Origin: an uncultured Bacteroidota bacterium
GTDB lineage: Bacteria > Bacteroidota > Bacteroidia > Flavobacteriales > Flavobacteriaceae
DNA: 64,000 bases
Direction: 5' to 3'
NCBI GenBank assembly: GCA_903913315.1
Contig: CAIWKX010000115.1
Span: 1 to 64,000 of the forward strand
Each line of letters opens with the position of its first letter. The stretch's first letter is position 1. Below, piece after piece: positions 9,901-17,993 of this stretch. The notes under the pieces were generated by a model. The model was not told the DNA's origin and ran no database searches. It saw nothing but the letters and a program-made list of their open reading frames with translations. Made by a program: the position numbers and the translations under genes.

Positions 9901-10361
9901 GATTGATTTCTAATGTAATACAAAAATTTTCGCAAGAAGAGATCAATGAAATTGACACTAAAGGGGAGCTATCGCTTGTTATTTCGGGAAAAAGTATAAT
10001 TTTAACATCCGAAGATGTAGAAATATCTTCACAAGATATTCCAGGATGGTTGGTCGCTAATGCAAACGGAATCACAGTAGCTCTAGACATCACAATTTCG
10101 GAAGATTTGAAACAAGAAGGAATTGCAAGAGAATTGGTAAACAGAATTCAAAACATCAGAAAAGATTCTGGATTTGAAGTTACCGATAAAATTAAAGTTC
10201 AAATTCAACGCAGTGGCGAATTAGAGCAAGCAATAAAAAATAACGAAAGCTATATCAAAGACGAAACGTTAACCGAAGAATTAGATTTTGTTGACAAGTT
10301 GGAAAATGGTGTAGAAATAGAATTTGACGAAATAAAAACAAGAATATTAATTTCAAAATAG
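6939..10361 (+). CDS. ileS: Isoleucyl-tRNA synthetase
   Basis: It charges tRNA-Ile. The class I HIGH region is near residues 48-58 (PPSANGLPGIHHV), the editing domain contains TTTPWTLPSN, and the KMSKS loop reads KMSKRLGNAVDP near residue 689. A long C-terminal anticodon and tail region follows, for 1140 residues in total, as in eukaryote-like IleS of Bacteroidota. One feature is odd. Residues around 304-312 (DNLPAGKTG) interrupt the normally continuous editing-domain sequence and are encoded by a GC-rich imperfect palindrome at 7853-7873, which looks like a dispersed repeat captured in frame. The gene is followed by dksA after 7 bp and then lspA. Confidence 0.97.
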   Translation: MSTKFTEYKGLDLPTVASEVLDFWKKNHVFERSVTSREGNQPFVFFEGPPSANGLPGIHHVMARAIKDIFCRYKTQKGFQVKRKAGWDTHGLPVELGTEKELGITKEDIGKTISVEEYNEACKKTVMRYTDVWNDLTEKMGYWVDMEDPYVTYKSKYMESVWWLLKQIYNKDLLYKGYTIQPYSPKAGTGLSSHEVNQPGSYRDVTDTTVVAQFKTKPETLPNFLQGFGEVHILAWTTTPWTLPSNTALTVGPKIDYVLVETFNQYTFLPVKVILAKNLVGKQFGKGFFQSVEPSDFENFKEGDNLPAGKTGNIPYQILTECKGADLVGIRYEQLMPLALPYQNPENAFRVIAGDFVTTEDGTGIVHTAPTFGADDAKVAKEATPEVPPMLVLDANQNPMPLVDLQGRFIQGLGSYSGKYVKNEYYNDGEAPERSADVEIAIQLKEENKAFKVEKYVHSYPHCWRTDKPILYYPLDSWFIKVTEIKDRMFDLNETINWKPKATGEGRFGNWLKNANDWNLSRSRYWGIPLPIWRTEDGTEEMLIGSVEELYAEIEKSIAAGFQSENPFQGFVVGNMSEENYDLVDLHKNVVDKIVLVSPSGKMMKRESDLIDVWFDSGAMPYAQWHYPFENKDLIDENKAFPADFIAEGVDQTRGWFYTLHAIGTLVFDKIAYKNVVSNGLVLDKNGQKMSKRLGNAVDPFATLAEYGPDATRWYMISNANPWDNLKFDIEGVAEVRRKFFGTLYNTYSFFSLYANIDGFKYAEAEIPLNERPEIDRWILSELHTLIKNVDDAYADYEPTKAARAISEFVQENLSNWYVRLCRRRFWKGEYGTDKIAAYQTLYTCLLNVAKLSAPIAPFFMDKLYRDLTQATHSEEFESVHLAKFSNSVENFVDKSLESKMMKAQTVSSLVLSLRKKEMIKVRQPLQKVMIPVLDANQRAEIEAVSDLIKAEVNVKEVELLDDASGVLVKQIKPNFKALGPRFGKDMGLISNVIQKFSQEEINEIDTKGELSLVISGKSIILTSEDVEISSQDIPGWLVANANGITVALDITISEDLKQEGIARELVNRIQNIRKDSGFEVTDKIKVQIQRSGELEQAIKNNESYIKDETLTEELDFVDKLENGVEIEFDEIKTRILISK
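7853..7873. repeat. GC-rich palindromic repeat inserted in frame in ileS
   Basis: The core CTGCCTGCCGGCAAG, ending in ACAGG, is an imperfect palindrome centred on TGCCGGCA with outer arms CCTG/CAGG. It is far richer in GC than its surroundings. It encodes LPAGKTG, which has no counterpart in the usual IleS sequence at this point. It resembles the CCTGCCTGCCGGCAGG-type repeat seen scattered in many Bacteroidota genomes; that recollection needs checking. Confidence 0.6.
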
Positions 10362-10368
10362 TATAAAG

Positions 10369-10749
10369 ATGATTGAAGAAATGATGAGATACTCGGACGC
10401 TGATTTAGCAGAGTTTAAAGAAATTATCTTAAATAAAATTGAGAAAGCACAAGCTGATTTAGAACTTATCAAAAGTGCTTATATGAATGATTTGAATAAT
10501 GGAACGGATGATACATCGCCAACATTTAAAGCATTTGAAGAAGGAAGTGAAACAATGAGTAAAGAAGCAAATTCAGCTTTGGCTATTCGCCAAGAGAAAT
10601 TTATTCGCGACTTAAAAAACGCACTTTTTCGTGTTGAAAACAAAACCTATGGTGTTTGTAAAGTAACAGGGAAATTAATCGGTAAAGAGCGATTAAAAAT
10701 TGTACCTCATGCTACAATGAGCATTGAAGCAAAAAATTTACAACGATAA
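10369..10749 (+). CDS. TraR/DksA family transcription factor
   Basis: DksA-like proteins enter the RNA polymerase secondary channel and adjust initiation at stringently controlled promoters. The 126-residue protein has a long helical hairpin (about residues 5-75), then a C-terminal segment YGVCKVTGKLIGKERLKIVPHAT that matches the Bacteroidota DksA/TraR zinc-finger region. Only one cysteine remains there, so the classical four-cysteine zinc site is absent. It begins 7 bp after ileS and is followed by a terminator, so it is probably co-transcribed with ileS. An internal ATG at 10384 is also possible as the start. Confidence 0.87.
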   Translation: MIEEMMRYSDADLAEFKEIILNKIEKAQADLELIKSAYMNDLNNGTDDTSPTFKAFEEGSETMSKEANSALAIRQEKFIRDLKNALFRVENKTYGVCKVTGKLIGKERLKIVPHATMSIEAKNLQR

Positions 10750-10773
10750 TTACAATTTTGTAATTCAAAATAC

Positions 10774-10800
10774 AACGCTCCAAAAGGAGCGTTTTTTTTA
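10774..10800 (+). terminator. Terminator after the dksA-like gene
   Basis: The stem AACGCTCC/GGAGCGTT has an AAAA loop and is followed by seven T residues. Confidence 0.9.
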
Positions 10801-10812
10801 GAAAAATAATCC

Positions 10813-10820
10813 TATTTTTG
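10813..10820 (+). promoter_or_regulatory. lspA promoter -7 element
   Basis: TATTTTTG matches TAnnTTTG and lies 20 bp before the lspA ATG, immediately after the dksA terminator. Confidence 0.5.
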
Positions 10821-10840
10821 CACCACAAAAAATAAAAAAA

Positions 10841-11491
10841 ATGAAACTTAGAAATTCGGCATTTATAATCTTTTTGATATTATTAATAGATCAATACTCA
10901 AAAGTATTTGTAAAAACGAATTTTGTATTGGGCGAACAAGTAAAGGTTTTTGGCTGGTTTAAGTTTTTATTTATTGAAAATGAAGGAATGGCATGGGGTA
11001 CCGTTATTCCGGGGGAATACGGAAAATTATTTCTTACCGTTTTTAGAATTATTGCTGTTTTTGCGATAGGGTATTGGCTTTGGGATGCTACTCAAAAAGA
11101 AAAATCAAAATACCTTATTGTTGCTATTTGTTTGATTTTTGCAGGAGCCTTAGGAAACATTATAGATTCTGTGATCTATGGTGTAATGTTCGATGATAGT
11201 CGAAATCATTTATCTACTTTTTTCCCAAAAAATCATTACGGAACTTGGTTTCATGGCAAAGTTGTGGATATGTTTTACTTCCCTTTCATTGAAGATTATA
11301 AAATGCCAAACTGGTTGCCATTTATAGGAGGAAAAGAAGTTACTTTTTTTAATGCTATTTTCAATGTTGCCGATTTTTCAATTTCAACAGGAGTTGGAAT
11401 TCTAATCTTTTTCAATAAAAAAGCATTTGCTCATCAGCCGAAACCAAAACATGTAACGTATTCTTCCGTTTTAGATCACGAAGAAGATTAG
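10841..11491 (+). CDS. lspA: Lipoprotein signal peptidase (signal peptidase II)
   Basis: This inner-membrane aspartic protease cuts signal peptides from prolipoproteins. Four hydrophobic segments are visible. The catalytic aspartates are in GALGNIIDSVIYG (near residue 109) and FNVADFSIS (near residue 180). The 216-residue length, greater than the E. coli enzyme, comes from longer periplasmic loops (KNHYGTWFHGK, FPFIEDYKMPNWLPF), which is usual in Bacteroidota. Its substrates in this window include the lipoprotein genes at 24.1, 31.4 and 60.3 kb. The stop codon overlaps that of the convergent folate gene. Confidence 0.95.
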   Translation: MKLRNSAFIIFLILLIDQYSKVFVKTNFVLGEQVKVFGWFKFLFIENEGMAWGTVIPGEYGKLFLTVFRIIAVFAIGYWLWDATQKEKSKYLIVAICLIFAGALGNIIDSVIYGVMFDDSRNHLSTFFPKNHYGTWFHGKVVDMFYFPFIEDYKMPNWLPFIGGKEVTFFNAIFNVADFSISTGVGILIFFNKKAFAHQPKPKHVTYSSVLDHEED

Positions 11492-12072
11492 AACCTATAA
11501 ATTTCAGTAGGAGTAATACAATAATTCAATCGGATATCATTTAGCGATATATCTTCAATAACAGTTTCTGCTTCAAAGAAAGACAATCCTATCTTTATAG
11601 TTTCAGATTTACATTCTGACAAGAATTTATCATAAAATCCTTTACCATATCCAACACGATTTCCTTTTAAATCGAAAGCTAATAAAGGCACAAATACCAC
11701 ATCAATTTTATTTACAGGAACTTCCAAACCATTTAGAGGTTCAGGAATATTGTATGCATTTTTCTTGAATTTAGTATTGTCTGTAAGAAGATAATGAGAC
11801 ATTCCTAAAGTAGCAAAATCACTTTTAGAAACTACAATTTCCTTATCTTTTCCAGCTAAAATTTGAAGAATAAATTCGGTGTCAATTTCTTTTTGTTCTG
11901 CAATTGTTAGAAATAAATGATAATAAGTCCCTTGCCAAACCTTTCTATCACCAATAGAAGTATTCAGTTGCAACAATTGATTTGCAATAGCCAAACTTTT
12001 ATTTTCAATTTCTTCTTTGGAAAGTAATTTTCGTAATTCTTTATATTTAATTCTTAATTCCTTCTTCAACAT
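11488..12072 (-). CDS. 5-formyltetrahydrofolate cyclo-ligase
   Basis: This ATP-dependent enzyme turns 5-formyl-THF into 5,10-methenyl-THF and returns a storage form to the one-carbon pool. The 194-residue protein carries the N-terminal basic segment KKELRIKYKELRKLL and the phosphate-binding signature GNRVGYGKGFYDKFL, both typical of the MTHFS family. It overlaps the upstream decarboxylase gene by 26 bp and the convergent lspA by 3 bp, so translation is probably coupled to the decarboxylase. Confidence 0.93.
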   Translation of the reverse strand: MLKKELRIKYKELRKLLSKEEIENKSLAIANQLLQLNTSIGDRKVWQGTYYHLFLTIAEQKEIDTEFILQILAGKDKEIVVSKSDFATLGMSHYLLTDNTKFKKNAYNIPEPLNGLEVPVNKIDVVFVPLLAFDLKGNRVGYGKGFYDKFLSECKSETIKIGLSFFEAETVIEDISLNDIRLNYCITPTEIYRF

Positions 12073-13303
12073 GGGAAACTAATTTCAATTCGTTGATAAA
12101 AGTAGTTAAATGTTGTACTTCTACGTGATGCATCACCACAATTTTATACCAAGAATTTTTTTCGTTGTGGGTTTCAGGCACCAAATCATATTTATGCGCC
12201 AAATCTTTTGGAATATATTCAGCATGAATGGTTACAATGTTCATATAAGGTTCACGGAAATATTTTACACCTAATTTGTCCAATTCATTGCATAAAAATT
12301 GGGTTCTCATTTGTAAAACACTAATTTTTTCAAACCAACCAAAGGAACCATAACTATGCAAAATCATCCAAACAGCAATTGCATTGGCACCCGAACGACT
12401 TCCGCAAAGGGTTAAATCCATTCCTTCTACATATTGGGCTTCTTTAGTTAATACATTTTCTATCAATCCTTTTCTGCAAATAAAAATGCCGGTTCCATAA
12501 GGTGCTTGAAGCATTTTATGGGCGTCAATTGTGATGGAACTAATGTTCGGATTATTGAAATTGATAATCGATTTTTCATTGCTAAATTGATAAACAAATC
12601 CACCATAAGCTCCGTCAATATGAAGTTTGTACTCTACTGCATATTTTTCTAAAAGATCTGTATAATTCTTTGGATTATCAACAGAACCAAACATGGTAGT
12701 ACCCATATTGGAAATCACGATGAAACATTTTTTACCATTGTTCTTAGCCTTAACAATGATTTCTTCTAAAGCAACTTTGTTAATTTCTCTGTTTTCAAAT
12801 GAAACCGGAATTTTCAACCAATCTAACTGCAGTAGATTAGCCCCTTTTGGGATGGAATAATGAGTATCTTCCGAAGCTAAAATGACTATTTCATCTACTT
12901 TAGCCTCTTTTTTATACATAAAAAAATTACGATACATCCATATCGCTTGTATATTAGCTTCTGTTCCGCCAGGTGAAATATAGCCATCGAATGAGTTTGG
13001 TTTGGCTTTAAATACATCAACCGCCAAAATATTTAGCACATCTTTTTCTAGTTCGTGAGTGCCTTTAAATGCACTTTCAGAATCGCCTAACGTATGACAA
13101 CCAATATGATTTGGATTGGAAACAAACGATTGTAACAATGGGGTGTCTTTTAGAAAAGGCGCATTGTCGTTAAAAACTTTTCCGTCCAATTTTGAAGCGG
13201 GATAGCCAAGAGAAGTGTCTTTAGAAAAATTAACATTTTCGTTTAAGGCTTCTATGATTCTATTTTTTTGTTCTTCTGGAGAAAGTTTTTGCCAATATAA
13301 CAT
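12047..13303 (-). CDS. Group II PLP-dependent amino-acid decarboxylase-like protein
   Basis: The protein has 418 residues with the fold type I PLP signature. The Schiff-base lysine is in TIDAHKMLQAPYG near residue 263, with the preceding aspartate motif HIDGAYGGF and the phosphate-binding segment PGGTEANIQA. These match the histidine/glutamate/aromatic decarboxylase superfamily. The substrate cannot be read from the sequence. Overlap with the folate gene downstream indicates an operon. The upstream 555-bp spacer holds the 21-bp array. Confidence 0.85.
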   Translation of the reverse strand: MLYWQKLSPEEQKNRIIEALNENVNFSKDTSLGYPASKLDGKVFNDNAPFLKDTPLLQSFVSNPNHIGCHTLGDSESAFKGTHELEKDVLNILAVDVFKAKPNSFDGYISPGGTEANIQAIWMYRNFFMYKKEAKVDEIVILASEDTHYSIPKGANLLQLDWLKIPVSFENREINKVALEEIIVKAKNNGKKCFIVISNMGTTMFGSVDNPKNYTDLLEKYAVEYKLHIDGAYGGFVYQFSNEKSIINFNNPNISSITIDAHKMLQAPYGTGIFICRKGLIENVLTKEAQYVEGMDLTLCGSRSGANAIAVWMILHSYGSFGWFEKISVLQMRTQFLCNELDKLGVKYFREPYMNIVTIHAEYIPKDLAHKYDLVPETHNEKNSWYKIVVMHHVEVQHLTTFINELKLVSHVEEGIKN

Positions 13304-13409
13304 ACTTAAAAAATTTCCTCAAAACTACTGTAACAAGCTAATATAAAACATGATATTTGTTAGGTTTACCTAGTAGAGACTATGTAGAGCAAACGCATCA
13401 TTTATTTTT

Positions 13410-13598
13410 TTCACCCTTCAAGCCTGAATTTTTACCCTCAGAGCCTGAAAATTGAGGCTAATAGCGTGAAAATTCACCCTCAGAGCCTGAAAATTCACCC
13501 TTTTAGCCTGAAAATTCACCCTCAAAGCGTGAAATTTGAGGCTAAAAGCCTGAAAATTCACCCTCAGAGCCTGAAAATTCACCCTCGGAGGGTGAAAT
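13410..13598. repeat. Intergenic tandem array, nine 21-bp units
   Basis: Nine consecutive units of exactly 21 bp begin at 13410, 13431, 13452, 13473, 13494, 13515, 13536, 13557 and 13578. The common unit is TTCACCCTCAGAGCCTGAAA(A). Each has imperfect dyad symmetry (TTCA...TGAA); the ninth is almost perfect, with arms TTCACCCTC/GAGGGTGAA around one base. Units three and seven replace the left half by TTGAGGCTA. Because 21 is divisible by three, an open frame runs through it, giving a heptad peptide repeat, but nothing else supports coding. It is not a CRISPR: there are no unique spacers. Confidence 0.92.
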
Positions 13599-13858
13599 TT
13601 GAGTTTTCATATTTTAACAGTTTTAACAATTCTAACGATTATAAAGATATAATTTTACGAACAATATCTGTCCTTGTCAGATACGTGCAATACTATCGCA
13701 TTCAAATAAGAGTTAATTTTTGCAATTCGTGGTTTTTAAACTGCTGCGTTTGCCCTAAAAGATTTTGAATTTGTTTTGTGTAGAATTTAAAGTTAAATTT
13801 GTTTAGAGAAAATAGGTCAAAAATCTTCGTTTTTCTTTTGAAATATCGACAATAAAAA
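13599..13858. other. Spacer before uvrC with no recognised gene
   Basis: AT-rich sequence. It holds a run of three similar 9-mers (TTTTAACAG, TTTTAACAA, TTCTAACGA, about 13611-13637) and a small inverted repeat TATCTG/CAGATA at 13665-13683. No clear promoter of the TAnnTTTG type or gene is seen. Confidence 0.5.
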
Positions 13859-15655
13859 ATGAATAATCCCTCTTTAGAACTTCAAATACAAACCTTACCG
13901 GATAATCCTGGAGTCTATCAGTATTATGATAAAGAAGGAAAAATTCTTTACGTTGGGAAAGCCAAAAACCTCAAAAAGCGTGTGTCATCGTATTTTAACA
14001 AAGTTCATGATAATGGTAAAACCAATGTATTGGTTCGTAAAATTGTAACGATTAAACACATTGTAGTTTCGTCGGAACAAGATGCCCTTTTGTTGGAAAA
14101 CAATTTGATAAAAAAACTACAACCAAGATATAATGTGTTGTTGCGCGATGATAAAACATATCCTTGGATTTGCATCAAAAAAGAACCCTTCCCAAGAATA
14201 TTTCCCACTCGAAAAATGATAAAAGACGGTTCTGAATATTTTGGGCCGTACACTAGTTTTAAAACAGTAAATACTATTTTAGATTTAGTTAAAGAATTGT
14301 ATCCTTTGAGAACTTGTAACTTCGATTTAAGTCCTGCAAATATTAATAAAGGTAAATTCAAAGTTTGTTTGGAATTTCATATTGGCAATTGTAAAGGTGG
14401 ATGTGAAGGCTATGAAACTGCAGAAAACTATCAAATACAAGTGAATGCCATTCGGGAAATATTGAAAGGAAATTTCAAAGAAAGTTTGCGGGATTTCAAA
14501 TCAAAAATGCAGGAATTTGCTACTACTATGCAATTTGAAGAAGCACAAAAAATCAAAGAAAAAATAGAAGTGCTCCAAAATTACCAATCCCATTCGACTG
14601 TTTTAAATCCTAAGATTTCTAATATTGATGTGTTTTCGATTATTTCTGATGAAGCTGTTGCCTATGTGAATTTCTTACAAATTGCCCATGGCGCCATCGT
14701 TCGATCGTATACTTTAGAGTTGAAAAAGAAATTAGATGAAACTGATGAAGCGCTTTTAGAATTAGCCGTAGTTGAACTTCGTGAACGGTTTCATTTGACG
14801 TCTAAAGAAATTATTTTGCCTTTTTTGTTGGATTTAGGACCTGCAATTAAAGTAACCGTACCCCAATTGGGAGATAAAAAAAAGATTTTAGAATTATCAG
14901 AAAGGAATGCTAAATATTATAGATTAGACCAATTAAAACAAATTCAAATTGTCGATCCAGAAAGACATACCAATCGTATTATGGCACAAATGCAAAAAGA
15001 TTTGCGCCTTTCTGTTGAACCACGTCATATTGAATGTTTTGATAATTCTAATATTCAAGGGACTAATCCAGTTGCTGCCTGCGTGGTTTTTAAAGATGGT
15101 AAACCATCAAAAAAAGATTATCGCCATTTTAATATAAAAACAGTCGAAGGACCAAACGATTTTGCTTCTATGGAAGAAGTGGTTTACAGAAGGTACAAGC
15201 GATTATTAGATGAAAACCAGCCGCTACCTCAATTGATCATTATCGACGGAGGAAAAGGGCAACTTTCATCAGCGTTAAAAAGCATTGATGATTTGGGGTT
15301 GCGAGGAAAAATTGCAATTATTGGAATTGCAAAACGATTGGAAGAATTGTTCTATCCAGGGGATTCTGTTCCACTATATCTTGACAAAAAATCGGAAACA
15401 CTAAAAGTGATTCAGTTTTTAAGGAATGAAGCGCATCGATTTGGAATTACATTCCATCGCGATAAAAGAAGCAAGTCAGCACTTAATTCCTCCATTGATA
15501 CTATTCCTGGAATTGGAGAGAAAACAATGCTATCATTAATAAAACACTTCAAAAGTGTTAAAAGATTAAAATTAGCCACTGAAAAAGAAATTTCGGAGGT
15601 AGTAGGTGTGTCAAAAGCAAAAAAAATTTCCGACTTTTACAAATCAAACCCGTAA
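13859..15655 (+). CDS. uvrC: Excinuclease ABC subunit C
   Basis: UvrC makes both incisions in nucleotide excision repair. The domains appear in order. The GIY-YIG nuclease is near residues 18-90 (GVYQYYDKEGKILYVGKAK), a cysteine-containing linker lies near 165-180, and the UVR UvrB-binding helix is near 220 (MQFEEAQKIKEKIE). The RNase H-like nuclease follows near 390-480 (IECFDNSNIQG, LIIIDGGKGQL), with C-terminal helix-hairpin-helix motifs (IPGIGEKTMLSLI). At 598 residues it is complete. The next gene starts two bases after its stop. Confidence 0.97.
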   Translation: MNNPSLELQIQTLPDNPGVYQYYDKEGKILYVGKAKNLKKRVSSYFNKVHDNGKTNVLVRKIVTIKHIVVSSEQDALLLENNLIKKLQPRYNVLLRDDKTYPWICIKKEPFPRIFPTRKMIKDGSEYFGPYTSFKTVNTILDLVKELYPLRTCNFDLSPANINKGKFKVCLEFHIGNCKGGCEGYETAENYQIQVNAIREILKGNFKESLRDFKSKMQEFATTMQFEEAQKIKEKIEVLQNYQSHSTVLNPKISNIDVFSIISDEAVAYVNFLQIAHGAIVRSYTLELKKKLDETDEALLELAVVELRERFHLTSKEIILPFLLDLGPAIKVTVPQLGDKKKILELSERNAKYYRLDQLKQIQIVDPERHTNRIMAQMQKDLRLSVEPRHIECFDNSNIQGTNPVAACVVFKDGKPSKKDYRHFNIKTVEGPNDFASMEEVVYRRYKRLLDENQPLPQLIIIDGGKGQLSSALKSIDDLGLRGKIAIIGIAKRLEELFYPGDSVPLYLDKKSETLKVIQFLRNEAHRFGITFHRDKRSKSALNSSIDTIPGIGEKTMLSLIKHFKSVKRLKLATEKEISEVVGVSKAKKISDFYKSNP

Positions 15656-15656
15656 T

Positions 15657-17912
15657 ATGAAAAGTAAGGAACAATGCAGCTATAAATGGCAAGATAGTAA
15701 TAGGAATTATTATCTGCTACTTATTATGTTTTGTCTTTCCCCATTTTTCTTGAAAGCTCAAGAAGTAAAAAAAAAGCCAAAAATAGGATTGGTCCTTTCA
15801 GGAGGAGGCGCAAAAGGATTTGCTCATATTGGAGTCCTAAAAATTTTAGAACAAGAAGGGGTTAAAATCGATTATATTGGAGGCACTAGCATGGGAGCTG
15901 TTGTAGGAGGTTTATATGCCTCGGGGTATAGCGCTTCCCAAATAGATTCCATTTTTAAAAATACAAATTTTGATGAACTTCTTAAAGATTATATTCCTCG
16001 TGATTCTAAAAGTTTTTATGAAAAACATAACGATGAATTGTACGCCGTTTCTTTATTGTTTAATAAATTTAACATAGGCGTTCCGATTGCTTTGTCAAAA
16101 GGCATGTATAATTATAATTTACTCACCAAACTAACGGATCACGTAAAGCATATTAGAGATTTCAATAAACTTCCAATTCCTTTTGTTTGTATTGCAACAG
16201 ATATAGAATCAGGAAAAGAAGTTGTTTTTCATAATGGTTATTTACCTCAAGTAATGTTAGCGAGTTCGGCATTTCCAACACTTTTTTCTCCAGTGGAAAT
16301 AAATGGAAAAATGTTAGTTGATGGTGGGATTTCTAATAATTATCCTGTAGATGAAGTTAGAAAAATGGGAGCAGATATTATTATTGGTGTTGATGTTCAA
16401 GATGATCTAAGAGATAGGAGTTCATTGAAGGAAGCCACCAAAATAATGGTTCAAATTACCAATTTGCAGATGATTGATAAAATGAAAGAAAACATTAGCA
16501 AAACTAATATTTATATCAAACCCGATATCACTAATTTTTCAGTTATTTCATTTGATAAAGGTCAAGAAATAATAAAGAGTGGAGAAGATGCAGCCATATC
16601 AGTGATTGAAAAAATTAAAAAAGTAGCCAATCCTAAAGAATTTGTACAACAAAAAATGAAAATGAATGAAGGGAATGATAGGATTTATCTAAAAATGATT
16701 ACCATTAATGATGTAAAAAATTATACTAGAGCTTACATAATTGGAAAATTAGGATTTAAAGAAGGTTCCAAAATTTCTTATCAAGATTTAAAAAAAGGTA
16801 TCAATAAATTGAATGCTACTCAAAATTTTAGCGCAATTAGTTACTCAATAGACCAACTTGAAGATGGGGAAAACTTAAATGTAACGGTGCGTGAAAGTGA
16901 AGACAAAACCTTTATTAAATTTGCCTTGCATTATGATGGATTGTATAAAAGCGCCATTTTAGTGAATTTAACTCAAAAAAAATCGCTTTTTAAAAATGAT
17001 GTGATTTCAGCAGATATAGCATTAGGAGATAATTTCAGATACAATTTAGATTATTATATTGATAATGGTTTTTATTTTAGTTTTGGATTTAAATCTAGAT
17101 TAAATCAATTCAATCGTAATGTTGCAACAGATTTTAATCATGGTGTTACTTTCTCACAATTGGGGATAAGCACTTTAAATATAGATTATCTAGACTTCAA
17201 CAACCAAGCGTATTTGCAAACTATTTTTGCACAGAAATTTCTAATTGGGGCAGGAATCGAATGGAAACACATGAAAATAAATTCTAATACATTATCCAAT
17301 CAATCCTCAATATTTGAAAATAGTGACTATGGAAGTATTTTTGGATACCTCAAATATGATTCTCTTGACAATAAGTATTTCCCAAAAAAAGGATGGTATT
17401 TTAATGGAGATATACAATCCTATTTATATTCTACAAATTATACAAAGCAATTTAATAGATTTTCTATTTTAAAAGGCGAAGCAGGAATTACCAGAACATT
17501 CTTTAAAAAAATAAATTTAAAACTTAGTACCGAAGCAGGGTTTTCTTTAGGGGCTAATAGTGTGCCATTTCTAGATTTTGTATTGGGCGGATATGGTTAT
17601 AACACGATTAATAACTTCAAACATTTTTATGGCTACGATTTTGTTTCGCTTGCAGCAGATAGTTATATAAAATCGACCGGAACATTAGATTTTGAATTTT
17701 ACAAAAAGAATCATGTTAATTTTTCTGCCAATTATGCCAATTTACAAGACAACCTTTTTGGAAATGGAAACTGGCTTTCTACACCAAGATATTCAGGGTA
17801 TGCTATTGGTTATGGGCTCGAAACAGTATTAGGACCTATTGAAATAAAATATTCCTGGTCACCAGAATTACCAAAAGGTTTTGTTTGGATTAATGTTGGA
17901 TTTTGGTTTTAA
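15657..17912 (+). CDS. Patatin-like phospholipase fused to an outer-membrane beta-barrel
   Basis: A signal peptide (about residues 18-35) is followed by a patatin domain. It has the oxyanion motif SGGGAKGFAHIG near residue 50, the nucleophile GTSMG near 80 and the catalytic DGGISNNYP near 222. A POTRA-like segment (about 350-430) and a long C-terminal barrel of the BamA/surface-antigen type ending in an aromatic residue follow. The architecture matches patatin-type type Vd autotransporters such as PlpD of Pseudomonas. In Bacteroidota, related proteins are common and may stay uncleaved. The ATG at 15657, directly after uvrC, was preferred to the in-frame ATG at 15606 inside uvrC. Lipid substrate is not known. 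Confidence 0.88.
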   Translation: MKSKEQCSYKWQDSNRNYYLLLIMFCLSPFFLKAQEVKKKPKIGLVLSGGGAKGFAHIGVLKILEQEGVKIDYIGGTSMGAVVGGLYASGYSASQIDSIFKNTNFDELLKDYIPRDSKSFYEKHNDELYAVSLLFNKFNIGVPIALSKGMYNYNLLTKLTDHVKHIRDFNKLPIPFVCIATDIESGKEVVFHNGYLPQVMLASSAFPTLFSPVEINGKMLVDGGISNNYPVDEVRKMGADIIIGVDVQDDLRDRSSLKEATKIMVQITNLQMIDKMKENISKTNIYIKPDITNFSVISFDKGQEIIKSGEDAAISVIEKIKKVANPKEFVQQKMKMNEGNDRIYLKMITINDVKNYTRAYIIGKLGFKEGSKISYQDLKKGINKLNATQNFSAISYSIDQLEDGENLNVTVRESEDKTFIKFALHYDGLYKSAILVNLTQKKSLFKNDVISADIALGDNFRYNLDYYIDNGFYFSFGFKSRLNQFNRNVATDFNHGVTFSQLGISTLNIDYLDFNNQAYLQTIFAQKFLIGAGIEWKHMKINSNTLSNQSSIFENSDYGSIFGYLKYDSLDNKYFPKKGWYFNGDIQSYLYSTNYTKQFNRFSILKGEAGITRTFFKKINLKLSTEAGFSLGANSVPFLDFVLGGYGYNTINNFKHFYGYDFVSLAADSYIKSTGTLDFEFYKKNHVNFSANYANLQDNLFGNGNWLSTPRYSGYAIGYGLETVLGPIEIKYSWSPELPKGFVWINVGFWF

Positions 17913-17958
17913 TTCTTTAGAAAAAGAAGTTTTCTTTAAAATAATTAAACAAAAAAAG

Positions 17959-17966
17959 TATATTTG
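17959..17966 (+). promoter_or_regulatory. Promoter -7 element for the APC permease
   Basis: TATATTTG, 27 bp before the permease ATG. The weak CTTTA at about 17934-17938 is the only -33 candidate. Confidence 0.5.
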
Positions 17967-17993
17967 AACACAATAAACTAAAAAAGATAAATT

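Noticed and set aside
8482-10093. Several minus-strand ORFs of 104-114 codons inside ileS
   Set aside because: Shadows of a strongly conserved gene in the opposite frame; no family features or promoters.
13410-13598. CRISPR array
   Set aside because: Units follow one another directly with no unique spacers, and no cas genes are in the window. The same holds for the arrays at 40.16 and 54.74 kb.
13466-13768. Open frame of 100 codons giving a K-I-H-P-Q-S-L-type heptad peptide repeat
   Set aside because: The frame is open only because the 21-bp repeat is a multiple of three; beyond the array the peptide is unlike any protein, and no promoter precedes it.
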